The notes below the pieces were generated by a model. That model ran no database searches. It saw only the letters and a program-made list of their open reading frames with translations, and had not been told where the DNA came from. The position numbers and the translations under genes are program-made. From Thermomonospora echinospora (GTDB lineage Bacteria; Actinomycetota; Actinomycetes; Streptosporangiales; Streptosporangiaceae): 64,000 bases of DNA. The DNA lies in the NCBI RefSeq assembly GCF_900108175.1, contig NZ_FNVO01000002.1, positions 1,051 to 65,050 of the forward strand. Direction: 5' to 3'. Shown piece by piece: positions 15,447 through 24,041 of this stretch (positions are counted from its first letter, which is position 1; every line of letters begins with the position of its first letter).

Positions 15447-15845
15447 TTATGGCTCTTCGGTGGAGAGCACGCCGTACTCCCAGAACTCCATCGGGACCGG
15501 GACAACAGCGGCCTGATGCGGTTCGAGGTGCTCGGTTTCGTTGCACTGGTAGAAGGGGCCGCGCGGACCGAGCAGCACCGGGAGCTGGTGGTCGAGGTGG
15601 TCGCGGTACCACAGGCTGATGCCGATGCCGGGCTGGAGGCGCATCGTCTCCCAGGAGTGCCACAGAGCGGTGAGGCGGGAGATCGCCTCGGCGTGGCGCC
15701 ACCACTGGGCGCACCAGCGGAACTCGCCGCCGAGGGTGCGTCGGTACACCGGGACGAAGTGGTGGGTCACCCAGGTGATGACGTCGGGGAAGAACGGCTC
15801 GGGGAGTTCCTCGGCGGTCTCGATCGACGTGTCGTCCAAGGTCAT
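15447..15845 (-). CDS. DUF4913-family protein
   Basis: 132 aa. Reads FFPDVITWVTHHFVPVYRRT, FRWCAQWWRHAEAISRLTALWHSWE, GIGISLWYRDHLDHQLPVLL and GPFYQCNETEH, the conserved Trp/His/Cys pattern of DUF4913, which is common next to actinobacterial conjugation genes. Biochemical role unknown. The ATG at 15845 follows AAGGAGG with ideal spacing. It lies 318 bp downstream of the coupling-protein gene on the same strand. Confidence 0.8.
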   Translation of the reverse strand: MTLDDTSIETAEELPEPFFPDVITWVTHHFVPVYRRTLGGEFRWCAQWWRHAEAISRLTALWHSWETMRLQPGIGISLWYRDHLDHQLPVLLGPRGPFYQCNETEHLEPHQAAVVPVPMEFWEYGVLSTEEP

Positions 15846-16163
15846 GATGACCTCCTTGAAGTCGTTGGTAGTGGCGGGGTTTCTGACCGGTGTCCGGATT
15901 TCGGCAGGCGTGAGCCCTGCCGGAGTCGTGAAATGCAGATGTGAGTTGCCGGCCAGGCTTGAGTCATCAAGGTGCTGGGGCGGTTCGGTGCGTTTACGTC
16001 TTGTGGCCGTAGGGGCAGGTCTCCAGTGCATCGGCCCGGAGAGCCAAGCCGCCCGGTGCCCCGCTGATCCGCCACGTCCAGGCGGTCAAGCTCGTGACGC
16101 CTCATGGGCGGGGCGGTTGGATGGCCGCGGTCCCTGACCGTCCCGGCGGAGCTGCGGGGTGAG
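15846..16163. other. Intergenic region between coupling protein and DUF4913 gene
   Basis: 318 bases. A fragment near 15907-15935 (GTGAGCCCTGCCGG) resembles part of the intergenic motif found elsewhere in the cluster. I see no coding sequence or terminator. Confidence 0.35.
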
Positions 16164-17996
16164 TCAGAGGTCTGGGAAATCCTTCGTGAAGTCGATGACC
16201 TTGTTGTTTCCGAAGTGGGTGCGGGCTGCTTTGGTGATGGCGTTCTCCGCCGTGGTGATGGCTTGGGTGATCTGGTCGGCGTGGGGGGTGGTGTACCAGG
16301 GGCGGAGGGTGAGGAGTGCGGGTGTGCCGCCGGTGGCCAGCAGGAGGGCGGTGCCGGGTGGCAGGGCGCGGATGGCGGCGGGTTCGAGAATGTCCTGGCG
16401 GCGTAGGGAGAGCTGTTCGGAGGCGCGGCCGTCGGTGTAGGTCAGGGAGCGGATGGGGACGTCGTGCTGGCCGGTGAGGGTGGCCAGGTCGCGGGCCAGG
16501 CGGGGGGAGTCGGTGCCGGCGCCGATGAGTTTGCGGGTGGCCGCGCCCCACAGGGCGGCCATCCCCGGCTCGCCCCAGACGGTGACGCCCTGTTCGTAGG
16601 ACTGCAGGATCGTCACCGGGATGATGCCGCGGGAGCCGAGGTGGGAGTACAGCTCGGGCAGGTCGGCGATGCGGCAGATGTTGGCCGCCTCGTCCAGGAC
16701 CACGACCAGCGGCGGGTCGAGGCGTCCGCCGGCTTGTTCGGCCTGGTGCTCGGCGGCTCGCATCACCGTGTCGGTGAGCGCCGCGATGAGCGGGGCGGCG
16801 GCCGACCGGGACTTCGACAGCAGGTACAACGTCCCGCTCTGTCCTGCACCGGGGTGGACGAACGTGGCCGGGTCGAACGCCGGAAGCCCATCCTGCGGGG
16901 TGACCCAGGCGAGGATCTCCTGATCGCGCAGGCATTTGGCCGCGGTGCGGGCGGTCTGGTAGATGCCGTCGCGGGTCTCCACCGCCCCGTTCTGGGTTCC
17001 CCTCAGCGAGGAGGCCATCAGCGGAAATCCAGCGGTCTGCAGCAACTCGATGGGGGTGGGGATGGCCGGCTCGTCCAGCCACCCGGCGACCTCATGCAGG
17101 GAGCGCCCCGAGGTCGCAGCCGCCAGGAACAGCGCGCACAGCAGGTCCTGGGCGGCCGGTCCCCACAGGTCCTTTTTGTTCGGGTCGTCGACGGTCAGCA
17201 CGAAGTGCCCGGCCAGCCGGTGGGCGTCTTCGACGGTGAACAGGCCGGCCAGCGGGTTCCACCACCAGCCCTGGGGTTGGTAGGTGATGTGCTGGGGGTC
17301 GAACAGCCACACCCGGCCGCCGGTCTCGCGGCGCAGCTCGGCGGTGGCGGCCCACAGGTCGGCCTTGTTGCTGGTGGCGATCACCGCGCCCGGGGCCGAC
17401 AGCACGTACGGGATCGACAGGGCGGTGGTCTTGCCGGAGCGGGGGGCCATGAACGCCACCAGGGTGTCCTCCCAGGAGGCGTACACCGCCGGGCCGGTGC
17501 GGCGGGCCCGCTGCTGGAGGTGGCCGAGCAGCAGGCCGATCTCCTCCGGCGCCAGGCGCTCTGGCCGCCTGCCGCGCAGGGAGCGGCGCAGCTGGACGGC
17601 CTTGGCCGCGACCTGCGGCCGTTGCAGGGAGACGAGCCGGGTGCTGCGGGCCAACGCGGCGATGGGGTCGCCGGGCCAGGTGCGGTGTTGCTCGATCCTG
17701 CGCCACAGGTGGTGGCCGGCTACGGCGAGGCCGAGGCCGCCCGCGATGAGCACTGCGGTCACCAGCGAGGTGGGGGTGTCCGGCCAGGCCCGCTCGAAGC
17801 GGCCGTGCAGGACGGCCAGCGCGAAGTCGCTGCCGAAGCCCATCACCCGGCCACCGGACAGCCACGCCGCCACGTGGGCGGCACCCCACACCATGGCCAG
17901 GCAGCCGACCGGCCCCCAGCACACCGCCAGCACCAGCCAGCCGCCGGCGGCGCTGGGGTGCCACATCGACGGCTTGGGACCCAGCGCCCGGCTCAC
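16164..17996 (-). CDS. VirD4/TraG-like type IV coupling protein
   Basis: 610 aa inner-membrane ATPase that would hand the DNA substrate to the transfer channel. Two membrane segments lie at about residues 20-45 and 78-98. Walker A is APRSGKTT at about 184-191 and Walker B LVVVLDEAAN at about 395, followed by the TraG-type segment IPVTILQSYEQGVTVWGEPGM. The GTG at 17996 overlaps the stop of the upstream ATPase gene (GTGA) and has GGAG eight bases upstream. The same frame stays open to 19427, but that part is a shadow of the VirB4-like gene. It forms a coupled pair with that gene. Confidence 0.92.
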   Translation of the reverse strand: MSRALGPKPSMWHPSAAGGWLVLAVCWGPVGCLAMVWGAAHVAAWLSGGRVMGFGSDFALAVLHGRFERAWPDTPTSLVTAVLIAGGLGLAVAGHHLWRRIEQHRTWPGDPIAALARSTRLVSLQRPQVAAKAVQLRRSLRGRRPERLAPEEIGLLLGHLQQRARRTGPAVYASWEDTLVAFMAPRSGKTTALSIPYVLSAPGAVIATSNKADLWAATAELRRETGGRVWLFDPQHITYQPQGWWWNPLAGLFTVEDAHRLAGHFVLTVDDPNKKDLWGPAAQDLLCALFLAAATSGRSLHEVAGWLDEPAIPTPIELLQTAGFPLMASSLRGTQNGAVETRDGIYQTARTAAKCLRDQEILAWVTPQDGLPAFDPATFVHPGAGQSGTLYLLSKSRSAAAPLIAALTDTVMRAAEHQAEQAGGRLDPPLVVVLDEAANICRIADLPELYSHLGSRGIIPVTILQSYEQGVTVWGEPGMAALWGAATRKLIGAGTDSPRLARDLATLTGQHDVPIRSLTYTDGRASEQLSLRRQDILEPAAIRALPPGTALLLATGGTPALLTLRPWYTTPHADQITQAITTAENAITKAARTHFGNNKVIDFTKDFPDL

Positions 17997-19516
17997 GAGC
18001 CGAACTCCGAACGCTGCAGGTGACCCGCACCGCTGCTCTGGCCCGGGCGGATGGCCTGGTCGGTGTCGTAGAGGTCCTTCTCCGCTCCGACCAGGGACAG
18101 TTCGACCGGGATGCCGAGGCGTTCGCCGGTTTTGATCAGGTACTTGCCGCGTCCGGGGTGGCGGGCTCCGGGTTGCCAGGAGTCGGGTGCCGACCAGGAG
18201 GCCACCAGCTGGTGTTCGGGCCCGGTGAGCGGGGTGATCTCGTGGATGCGGGTCAGTTCGCGGGGCGGTAGGCCGGCCAGGACGGTGATGGCCGAGCGTT
18301 CGGCGAATCCGCGGGCCTTGGCGCGGTCCTCCTCGGTGGTCAGGGCGTCGAGGTCGGCGAGGGAGTGGGTGATCATGATGGAGGCCATGCCCTTGGCCCG
18401 GTTCAGCCGGGTTAAGGCATCGGCGTGCTCGACCAGGCCCGGGGCGCCGCGCAGCGCCCGCCACAGCTCGTCCATCACCCCCAGGTAGGAGCGCCGCGGA
18501 GCCAGGCGCAGGTCGGCGAGGGTGGCGGCGGCGTCCACCATGGCGAACGCGTACGCCCAGGTGCACAGCATCGCCGCGGTCAGCAGCTTGTCCCCGGCCG
18601 CCCGCACCCGGGAGATGTCCACGCTCACCGCCGGCGCGTTCAGGTCGATCGAGCGGGTGGTGGGGGCGTCGAAGACCCCGGCCAGCGAACCGGTGCACAG
18701 CAGCGCCAGGGTGAACACCAGCTCGCCGACCCGCTCGCGGTAGCGGTCGAAGGTGTCGGCGCGGGCGGCCGCCCGCAGCTCGTCCGGCCCTTCCTCCAGC
18801 ACGCGCAGAACGTCGGGGACGGTGGGTTCGCGGTCGAGGCGTTCGTCGAGGAGGTCGATGGCGCGGCCGAGGATGACCTCTTCGGCGTTGGTGATCCGGG
18901 CCTCGCGCACCAAGGTGCACAACGCCAGGAGGAGGGTCAGGCGGCGCGACCGTACCTCCCACCGCAGTGCCTCGGCCTCGGCCCCGGCCAGATGCCGCAT
19001 CGCAGCGGCCAGCGGACCGGCGTCCAGCGGGTTGATCCGGTCGGCGCCGCGGCTGACCCGGATCACCTGGCCGCCCAGATGCTCCACCAGCATCGTGTAG
19101 TCGGGCTTGGTGTCGCCGAGGACGATCGCCGTCTGCCCGGCGGCGACAGCGCCGGTGATCAGCCGCTTGACCAGCGTCGACTTGCCGGTGCCGGGCTGGC
19201 CGAGCACGAACATCCCCGGGTTGGTCACCAGCCCGCCCCGCAGCCACGCGAGCGGATCCAGGCAGACGACGTCGCCGTGGAGCTGGTGCCGGCCGATGGG
19301 TGTGCCCATGGTGGGCGAGCCGGAGCCGGCCATGAACGGAAACAACCCGCACACCTGCATCGTCGTCGCCTGGTACTCGGGCGCGGGCTCGACATGGACG
19401 GCGCGGCCGCCGTCGGGCAGCCGCCAACCCCAGGCCGGGGCAAGCGATTCGGCCATGGCCGCCGTCTCGATACTACTGGGCGGCGTCGATGGGACAGAAC
19501 GGTGTCGTTGGAACAA
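17993..19516 (-). CDS. VirB4/TraC-like conjugation ATPase
   Basis: 507 aa ATPase energising the type IV secretion channel. Walker A GQPGTGKSTLVKRL is at about residues 106-119 and Walker B LGVMDELWRAL at about 305-315, then IMITHSLADLDAL and a C-terminal VirB4-like region. The N-terminal domain of classical VirB4 is short here; in actinobacterial systems the preceding SCO6880-type protein may supply it. The TTG start at 19516 is supported by GGAGG seven bases upstream. It is coupled to the VirD4-like gene by a 4-bp overlap. Confidence 0.9.
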   Translation of the reverse strand: MFQRHRSVPSTPPSSIETAAMAESLAPAWGWRLPDGGRAVHVEPAPEYQATTMQVCGLFPFMAGSGSPTMGTPIGRHQLHGDVVCLDPLAWLRGGLVTNPGMFVLGQPGTGKSTLVKRLITGAVAAGQTAIVLGDTKPDYTMLVEHLGGQVIRVSRGADRINPLDAGPLAAAMRHLAGAEAEALRWEVRSRRLTLLLALCTLVREARITNAEEVILGRAIDLLDERLDREPTVPDVLRVLEEGPDELRAAARADTFDRYRERVGELVFTLALLCTGSLAGVFDAPTTRSIDLNAPAVSVDISRVRAAGDKLLTAAMLCTWAYAFAMVDAAATLADLRLAPRRSYLGVMDELWRALRGAPGLVEHADALTRLNRAKGMASIMITHSLADLDALTTEEDRAKARGFAERSAITVLAGLPPRELTRIHEITPLTGPEHQLVASWSAPDSWQPGARHPGRGKYLIKTGERLGIPVELSLVGAEKDLYDTDQAIRPGQSSGAGHLQRSEFGS

Positions 19517-19543
19517 GGTGATACCTCCGAATCAGCAGTGAGG

Positions 19544-19605
19544 CTTTCCAGTCCGGCTCGTGAGTCCAGCGGGGCTTGGTGCCGGCTGGTGGGTGCTATC
19601 CGGTC
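19544..19605 (-). repeat. Conserved intergenic motif, copy C
   Basis: Plus-strand TTCCAGTCCGGCTCGTGAGT followed by GCCGG. It matches copies A and B through the palindromic core, then diverges. It lies about 28 bases upstream of the VirB4-like start codon, so an operator or leader role is conceivable. Confidence 0.45.
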
Positions 19606-19699
19606 CGGCTGCAGAGGCGGCCAGGCCCGTAGGCCATGACGTCGGTCCGAATACGGTCGGCAGCCTTTGGGCCGGCCAGGACGGCGAGTTGGAAGGGGC

Positions 19700-21175
19700 T
19701 CAGTGGCGCCAGCGGCTGGTCAGGTCGGGTGGGCAGATGCCGCACGGGAGGGTGGTGGCGAACCCGGCGGCCTGGCTTCCCCATAGGCGGCGTAGCCGGA
19801 TCTTGGACGACTCGGCGGCGGACTCGGTGTGCGCGACGGCGCGGCGCAACTCGCCTTCGTCGGTGACCGTGACGGTGACGTACATCGACACCAGGCACAC
19901 CCCGGCACCCATCGCCTCCTCGGCGGCGGCCTGCCGAGCACGAGCGGCGTCATGGGCATCGCGAGCGGTCTCGTCCCGTCCGGTCTTGCGACGGAAGGCA
20001 CTGCGGAAGGCAGCGGCGTTGACCTCCGACTCCAGCACCTTGGTGGCCTGTGCGGCCGGCAGCACCCGGTACTGCAGGCTGACCCGCTTGGGGTAAGGAC
20101 CCGGCGCGACCAGGCGAGCCAGGACATTGGAGTGGACGGCCTGCCGGGGTGCCTCGTGCCAGGCCCACGACACGCTGATCCCGCTGTCATGGACGTACCG
20201 ATCGGTGTACTCGACGGCGTGAACCGGCCCCGCATCCGCCCACGACAGGACTTCCTGAGAGCTCGGCCGCGACAGCAGACGGTTGACCTCGCCGCGGGCG
20301 TCCGGGTCGAACGCCGTACGGATCGTCCCAGCGATCTCGGCGGCGGTTGCCCGTCCCACCACGGTGACCCCGCACAGGCCGAGCCGAGATTCCAAGCCCT
20401 CTAGCGTGCGGCCCAGTTCGGCGACCGCGTCCAGCAGGTCCTTGGGGGCGGTAGGCGAGGCCTTCGGGTCGAAGGTCACCGACATCCGGGTGTCCACATC
20501 GGCCGCCGCAGCCGGCGCCGTATTGACGACTTCGCCGATGATTAGCCGAGCCGGAGCGGGAGCGCGCGGATCGATCATGGCGGACACGGCATCGGCGAGG
20601 GTGGAGCCGGGCTCGGGAGCGGTGTCCACGGTCACCGTGACATGACGGACGGCCCGCTGATGGCCGAGCGAGGCCAGCCAGTTCCCCCAACACGCCACCC
20701 AGGTGTCAGTGTCGGTGCGATCGGCCAGCCAGGTGGAGGCAGGAACGACCCGAAGTGTTGCGGTGAGCAGGCCCGCGCGCCGATCCCACACCACGCCGTA
20801 CCGGCCGCCGTAACCGTCCTCGGCCGACAGCAACGTCAGCGGAGCGAGCACCCCGGGCAGTTGGAACGCCCGAGGATGGTCAATGACGACTCCGGCCCGG
20901 TACCGGGCATGGCCCCGCCATGAGCCCCACCACCAGCGCACCCGTACCAGCGCCAGCATCGCCACGGGAGTCCCACCGACGCGGACCAGCCCGAGGACGC
21001 CTGTGATCACGATCGGCGGACCCAGGTAGAGCAGCAGTCCCGGCCGCACCGTTCCCAGCACGACGGCCGCCAAGGCGACCCCTAACGTGACGAACGTCGC
21101 CGTCGTGTCCAGGCCGAGCAATCCGATCCCACGCCGACGTCGCCAGCCCCCGTACGTACGGATCTCACCTGCCAC
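19700..21175 (-). CDS. SCO6880-family type IV secretion protein
   Basis: 491 aa. The start RTYGGWRRRRGIGLLGLDTTAT is followed by two close membrane segments (FVTLGVALAAVVLGTV and LLLYLGPPIVITGVLGLV), as in PrgI/VirB3-like proteins. A large soluble domain of the kind seen at the N-terminus of VirB4-like proteins follows. This combination is the SCO6880 family, always beside a VirB4-like ATPase in actinobacterial transfer clusters. The GTG at 21175 is preferred because AAAGGAGA lies 8-15 bases upstream; an ATG at 21211 precedes that site. Confidence 0.82.
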   Translation of the reverse strand: MAGEIRTYGGWRRRRGIGLLGLDTTATFVTLGVALAAVVLGTVRPGLLLYLGPPIVITGVLGLVRVGGTPVAMLALVRVRWWWGSWRGHARYRAGVVIDHPRAFQLPGVLAPLTLLSAEDGYGGRYGVVWDRRAGLLTATLRVVPASTWLADRTDTDTWVACWGNWLASLGHQRAVRHVTVTVDTAPEPGSTLADAVSAMIDPRAPAPARLIIGEVVNTAPAAAADVDTRMSVTFDPKASPTAPKDLLDAVAELGRTLEGLESRLGLCGVTVVGRATAAEIAGTIRTAFDPDARGEVNRLLSRPSSQEVLSWADAGPVHAVEYTDRYVHDSGISVSWAWHEAPRQAVHSNVLARLVAPGPYPKRVSLQYRVLPAAQATKVLESEVNAAAFRSAFRRKTGRDETARDAHDAARARQAAAEEAMGAGVCLVSMYVTVTVTDEGELRRAVAHTESAAESSKIRLRRLWGSQAAGFATTLPCGICPPDLTSRWRH

Positions 21176-21588
21176 TGCTGCTGTCTCCTTTCGGCCGTCC
21201 CGTATGCGCATCGGTTCCTGCCGAGACCCGCTGCGACCTTGCGCTGTTCGGTCCTGCGCGATTCGCCCGAGGCCCGGTCCAACGCTGTCCGCCGAACGGT
21301 GACGTCCTGAGTCTTTTCGCCGTGGGTCGGGTCGGCCGTCCGTGACGTCCGCGAAGATCCATGGCTGCCCCGGCGGGGCACCAGCCGCCGACCCAGGCCA
21401 TGACGTGCAACCTCGCGCCTTGGCCCGGTGTGGCCGTGGGGAACACAGCCCGGCGAGAACCCACTGAGCGGTGGACCATCCGACACCAGGTCCCGTGCCG
21501 GTCTGAGCTCCTCGTAGGCGAGGCCGTCAATGAGCCTGGATCATGGTCGAGCCGGACGCTCGACAGCCGCTGCTCTGGGCGAAGCAGA
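21176..21588. other. Intergenic region upstream of the SCO6880-type gene
   Basis: 413 bases between the VirB6/TrbL-like stop and the SCO6880-type start. It contains short inverted pairs (CTCGTAGGCGAG near 21509) and a GAGCCTGGATCATGG segment faintly like the cluster's intergenic motif. No convincing gene. Confidence 0.35.
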
Positions 21589-22956
21589 TCATCCACCACT
21601 GCCGCCGCTCCCTCCGTCTCCTCCTTCGGGGCCGCTGTCGGCCGCGCCGCTGGGACCGGATCCGGTCGGGTGGTTGAGCCAGCGGAGCGTGTCGCGGCCT
21701 CGTCGTTCCTCGTTGCGGGCGGTCTGCCAGACGACCGGCCCCACCGGCTCGTCCGGATCGACACCGCTGGTCGACTGGCCGGTGTTGGACGGCGTGTCCT
21801 GGAAGTCCAGCGGATGGCTCTGCCCCGGCCCAGGTCCTGGCGGTCGTCCCTGACCAGGGCCGGGCGCCGACGTGGCGGAGTGTCCGTCTGCAGATGTGGT
21901 TTCCGACCGGCCATGTTGCGGGCGAGCGCCCTCGGGTGAATCCGTGTCGGCACCTGAGGGGCCGAGCTGCTGGTTCAGAAAGCTCGCATGATCGCTGGCG
22001 GAGCCTGACAGGGGGCCGCGCAGCGCGCCGACCGCCGTGGCGCCACCGATCAGCGCGCCCATGAAGGCACCGCCGGAACCGGCCTCGAGGGTGCCGGTGG
22101 TCCAGGTGAAGAACTTCAGCAGCACCGGGAAGGCCACCAGTGAGACCAGCATCATCGCAAAGCCCATGAGGACGGCTCGGATGTCGTTGCCCTTACCGAT
22201 CAGCGTGAACATGGCTGCATAAACGGCTGCGGCTGCGGGCTTGTAGAAGATCAGGGCGAGCATCCAGCCGGTGACCTTCTTGAACCACGGCCTGGTCACC
22301 CCGGTCAGTGTCCCGGCCGCCGCCAGCGGCAGCACCCCGGCCAGGATGAGCAGGGCGCCGTGACGGAACATCATCAAGATCGCCTGGATGGCGGCGACCA
22401 CCATCGCCACCAGCCCGAAGACGATCACCAGCGCGGCCGGCAGCCCCTCCAGGCCCAGCAGGGTGGGCATACGCTTTTCGAAGTCCTCACCTGCGGCGGA
22501 GCGGATCACCCAGTCGGACCAGGCGTCCCCGAACTTCAGCAGTTGGTTGGGCAGCGCCACCCCGATCGCGCCGGTGACCGCGATCAGTGCCAGCCCGCCG
22601 CCGACGTTGAGCAGCGGGTTGGCCTTGTGGGTCAAAGCCATCTTCCCTGCCGCCGCCAGCATCGCGAGTACGGCCACGGCGCCGGTGATCGGCAGCATGA
22701 ACTGCTGCAACTGTCCTACCGCGGGTTCTTGCTGCAGGTCGGGTGAGTCGAGCTTGACCCACCAGGTCATCGTGTTCTCCAGGAACCACCGCAGCCCGGC
22801 GCGCATGGCATCGGCGATCCCGTCCAGCGCACCCGCGCCTATGTCCTCGGGGCCGGGCACTCCGAACGGAGATCCCCCTCCGGTGTCCTCACTCTCCGGA
22901 CTCTGCTGAACGCAGCCAGGATCGGTGGGATTGGAGCATGGTTCCGGCGTAGGCAT
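21589..22956 (-). CDS. VirB6/TrbL-like polytopic membrane protein
   Basis: 455 aa. After a soluble N-terminus, about six membrane segments lie between residues 75 and 320 (e.g. MLPITGAVAVLAMLAAAG; GGGLALIAVTGAIGVAL; ALVIVFGLVAMVVAAIQAIL; MLVSLVAFPVLLKFFTW), ending in a long Gly/Pro/Ser-rich cytoplasmic tail. This is the architecture of VirB6/TrbL channel proteins. The ATG at 22956 has AAGGAGG upstream at somewhat long spacing. Gene order pilin-like, TrbL-like, SCO6880, VirB4, VirD4 supports the call. Confidence 0.82.
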   Translation of the reverse strand: MPTPEPCSNPTDPGCVQQSPESEDTGGGSPFGVPGPEDIGAGALDGIADAMRAGLRWFLENTMTWWVKLDSPDLQQEPAVGQLQQFMLPITGAVAVLAMLAAAGKMALTHKANPLLNVGGGLALIAVTGAIGVALPNQLLKFGDAWSDWVIRSAAGEDFEKRMPTLLGLEGLPAALVIVFGLVAMVVAAIQAILMMFRHGALLILAGVLPLAAAGTLTGVTRPWFKKVTGWMLALIFYKPAAAAVYAAMFTLIGKGNDIRAVLMGFAMMLVSLVAFPVLLKFFTWTTGTLEAGSGGAFMGALIGGATAVGALRGPLSGSASDHASFLNQQLGPSGADTDSPEGARPQHGRSETTSADGHSATSAPGPGQGRPPGPGPGQSHPLDFQDTPSNTGQSTSGVDPDEPVGPVVWQTARNEERRGRDTLRWLNHPTGSGPSGAADSGPEGGDGGSGGSGG

Positions 22957-22962
22957 GAGGCT

Positions 22963-23550
22963 TCACCTCCTTCCCCGGAACGTCACATGGCCGTCCGCGA
23001 GAGAGAGGCGGAGCACCTTTCCCTCTGGCCTCCGCTTGGGGGGCCGCCTCGCATCGGCCGCCGTCCTGCCTCCGGGAGTGCACCCGAGCCGACACGCGCA
23101 CCGCACTGTGAGCTCTTTTGGATCGGCCGGCATATCGCCGTGCGGGATACGGTTCGGCGAGATCGGCATAGGGAGCGGGAAGTGGCTCTGCCGGAAGACG
23201 GTCCGACCAATGAGCCCGTTCCAACCTGGCTCGTGAGCCCTGCATCGCCGTCGCCGGGACACCCGGTCCGGTCGTGGAAGCGGCCGGATCCGCAGGCCAC
23301 GGTGTCGGCTTGGGCACGTCCGGCGGCCCGTTGACCGGCCAGGGCGACAAGTCGGGAAGAGTTCGATGTCGGTCCCGGCCGTCTGGCCTTGTACCAGGCC
23401 GAGGCCCTGTCCAGACTCCGCCTGCAGCAGATCGGAACCGGATCTGGCGACCGCGTAGGCGGCCAGGCCGATTCCGGCGCCGGCCGGCATGAGCAGAGAG
23501 AGCCGCCCTCCGGTCCTGAGGGGTGTCGGGTGTCCCATCGGCGTCCTCAT
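22963..23550 (-). CDS. Possible small membrane-anchored transfer protein, perhaps frameshifted
   Basis: 195 aa. The ATG at 23550 overlaps the stop of the pilin-like gene (ATGA), which argues for a real gene. Residues about 15-37 form a hydrophobic helix (GRLSLLMPAGAGIGLAAYAV). After about residue 68 (TDIELFP) the composition becomes Arg/Cys rich, while a different frame reads a more plausible Pro-rich sequence (PWPVNGPPDVPKPTPWPAD). The gene may have suffered a frameshift near 23345, or the latter part may be non-coding. The repeated intergenic motif copy B lies inside this stretch. Confidence 0.4.
   Translation of the reverse strand: MRTPMGHPTPLRTGGRLSLLMPAGAGIGLAAYAVARSGSDLLQAESGQGLGLVQGQTAGTDIELFPTCRPGRSTGRRTCPSRHRGLRIRPLPRPDRVSRRRRCRAHEPGWNGLIGRTVFRQSHFPLPMPISPNRIPHGDMPADPKELTVRCACRLGCTPGGRTAADARRPPKRRPEGKVLRLSLADGHVTFRGRR
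23213..23280 (-). repeat. Conserved intergenic motif, copy B
   Basis: Plus strand reads GAGCCCGTTCCAACCTGGCT, CGTGAGCCC, then GCCGGG and CGTGGAAG. It aligns over about 65 bases with copy A at 14115-14180. The core GGCTCGTGAGCC is a near-palindrome. It lies about 260 bases upstream of the VirB6/TrbL-like start. Confidence 0.5.
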
Positions 23551-23903
23551 CCGACGAACATGTCGACGATGGACGCTGCGGTGGCCACCAGGCTGAGCCC
23601 GCCGAGCACCCAGGGAACACCGGTGGCCCCGTCGGCGGCGAAACTGCTGCGGTTCTTACGGCCGATGGCCATCTGCCCGGCGCAGATCAGCAGCCCGGCG
23701 ACCCCGCACACCAGCACGCCCCACTTGCCCCAGCTGATGATCACGTTCACCGGTTCGCTCAGTTCCGGAGGTGCGCTCGGTCGTGGGTCGGGGATCTCCA
23801 CTCCCCCTCCTCGGTCGCCGTCCGGGCCAGGTGCCCAGGGCGTGAGCGGTAGATGGGACGCGGTCAGTAAGTACAGGACGGTGTCGTTGAGGGTCAGCGG
23901 CAT
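23547..23903 (-). CDS. Pilin-like (VirB2-type) small membrane protein
   Basis: 118 aa. An N-terminal hydrophobic part (LNDTVLYLLTASHLPLTPW) and a Pro-rich linker precede two membrane segments (WGVLVCGVAGLLICAGQMAIG; VPWVLGGLSLVATAASIVDMFV) joined by a short charged loop, the topology of VirB2/TrbC pilins. Sequence identity to known pilins is not claimed. The ATG at 23903 has GGAGG six bases upstream. It precedes the VirB6/TrbL-like gene, as pilin genes often do. Confidence 0.65.
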   Translation of the reverse strand: MPLTLNDTVLYLLTASHLPLTPWAPGPDGDRGGGVEIPDPRPSAPPELSEPVNVIISWGKWGVLVCGVAGLLICAGQMAIGRKNRSSFAADGATGVPWVLGGLSLVATAASIVDMFVG

Positions 23904-24041
23904 GAAAGCCTCCATTTTCGGCCGGATGAGTCGGGTGACCTGCACATACGGCGGTGGCATCCACTGCGTGCAAGATTGGTGTGTCCGTTTGAGTCGGCCC
24001 AGGCTCTGGTCCCCACGCTGTCCCGGGTCGGGCGCACGGGC

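Noticed and set aside
18000-19427. The coupling-protein frame continuing upstream to 19427
   Set aside because: It overlaps the VirB4-like gene in another frame and has no family sequence there; the GTG at 17996 overlaps the previous stop.
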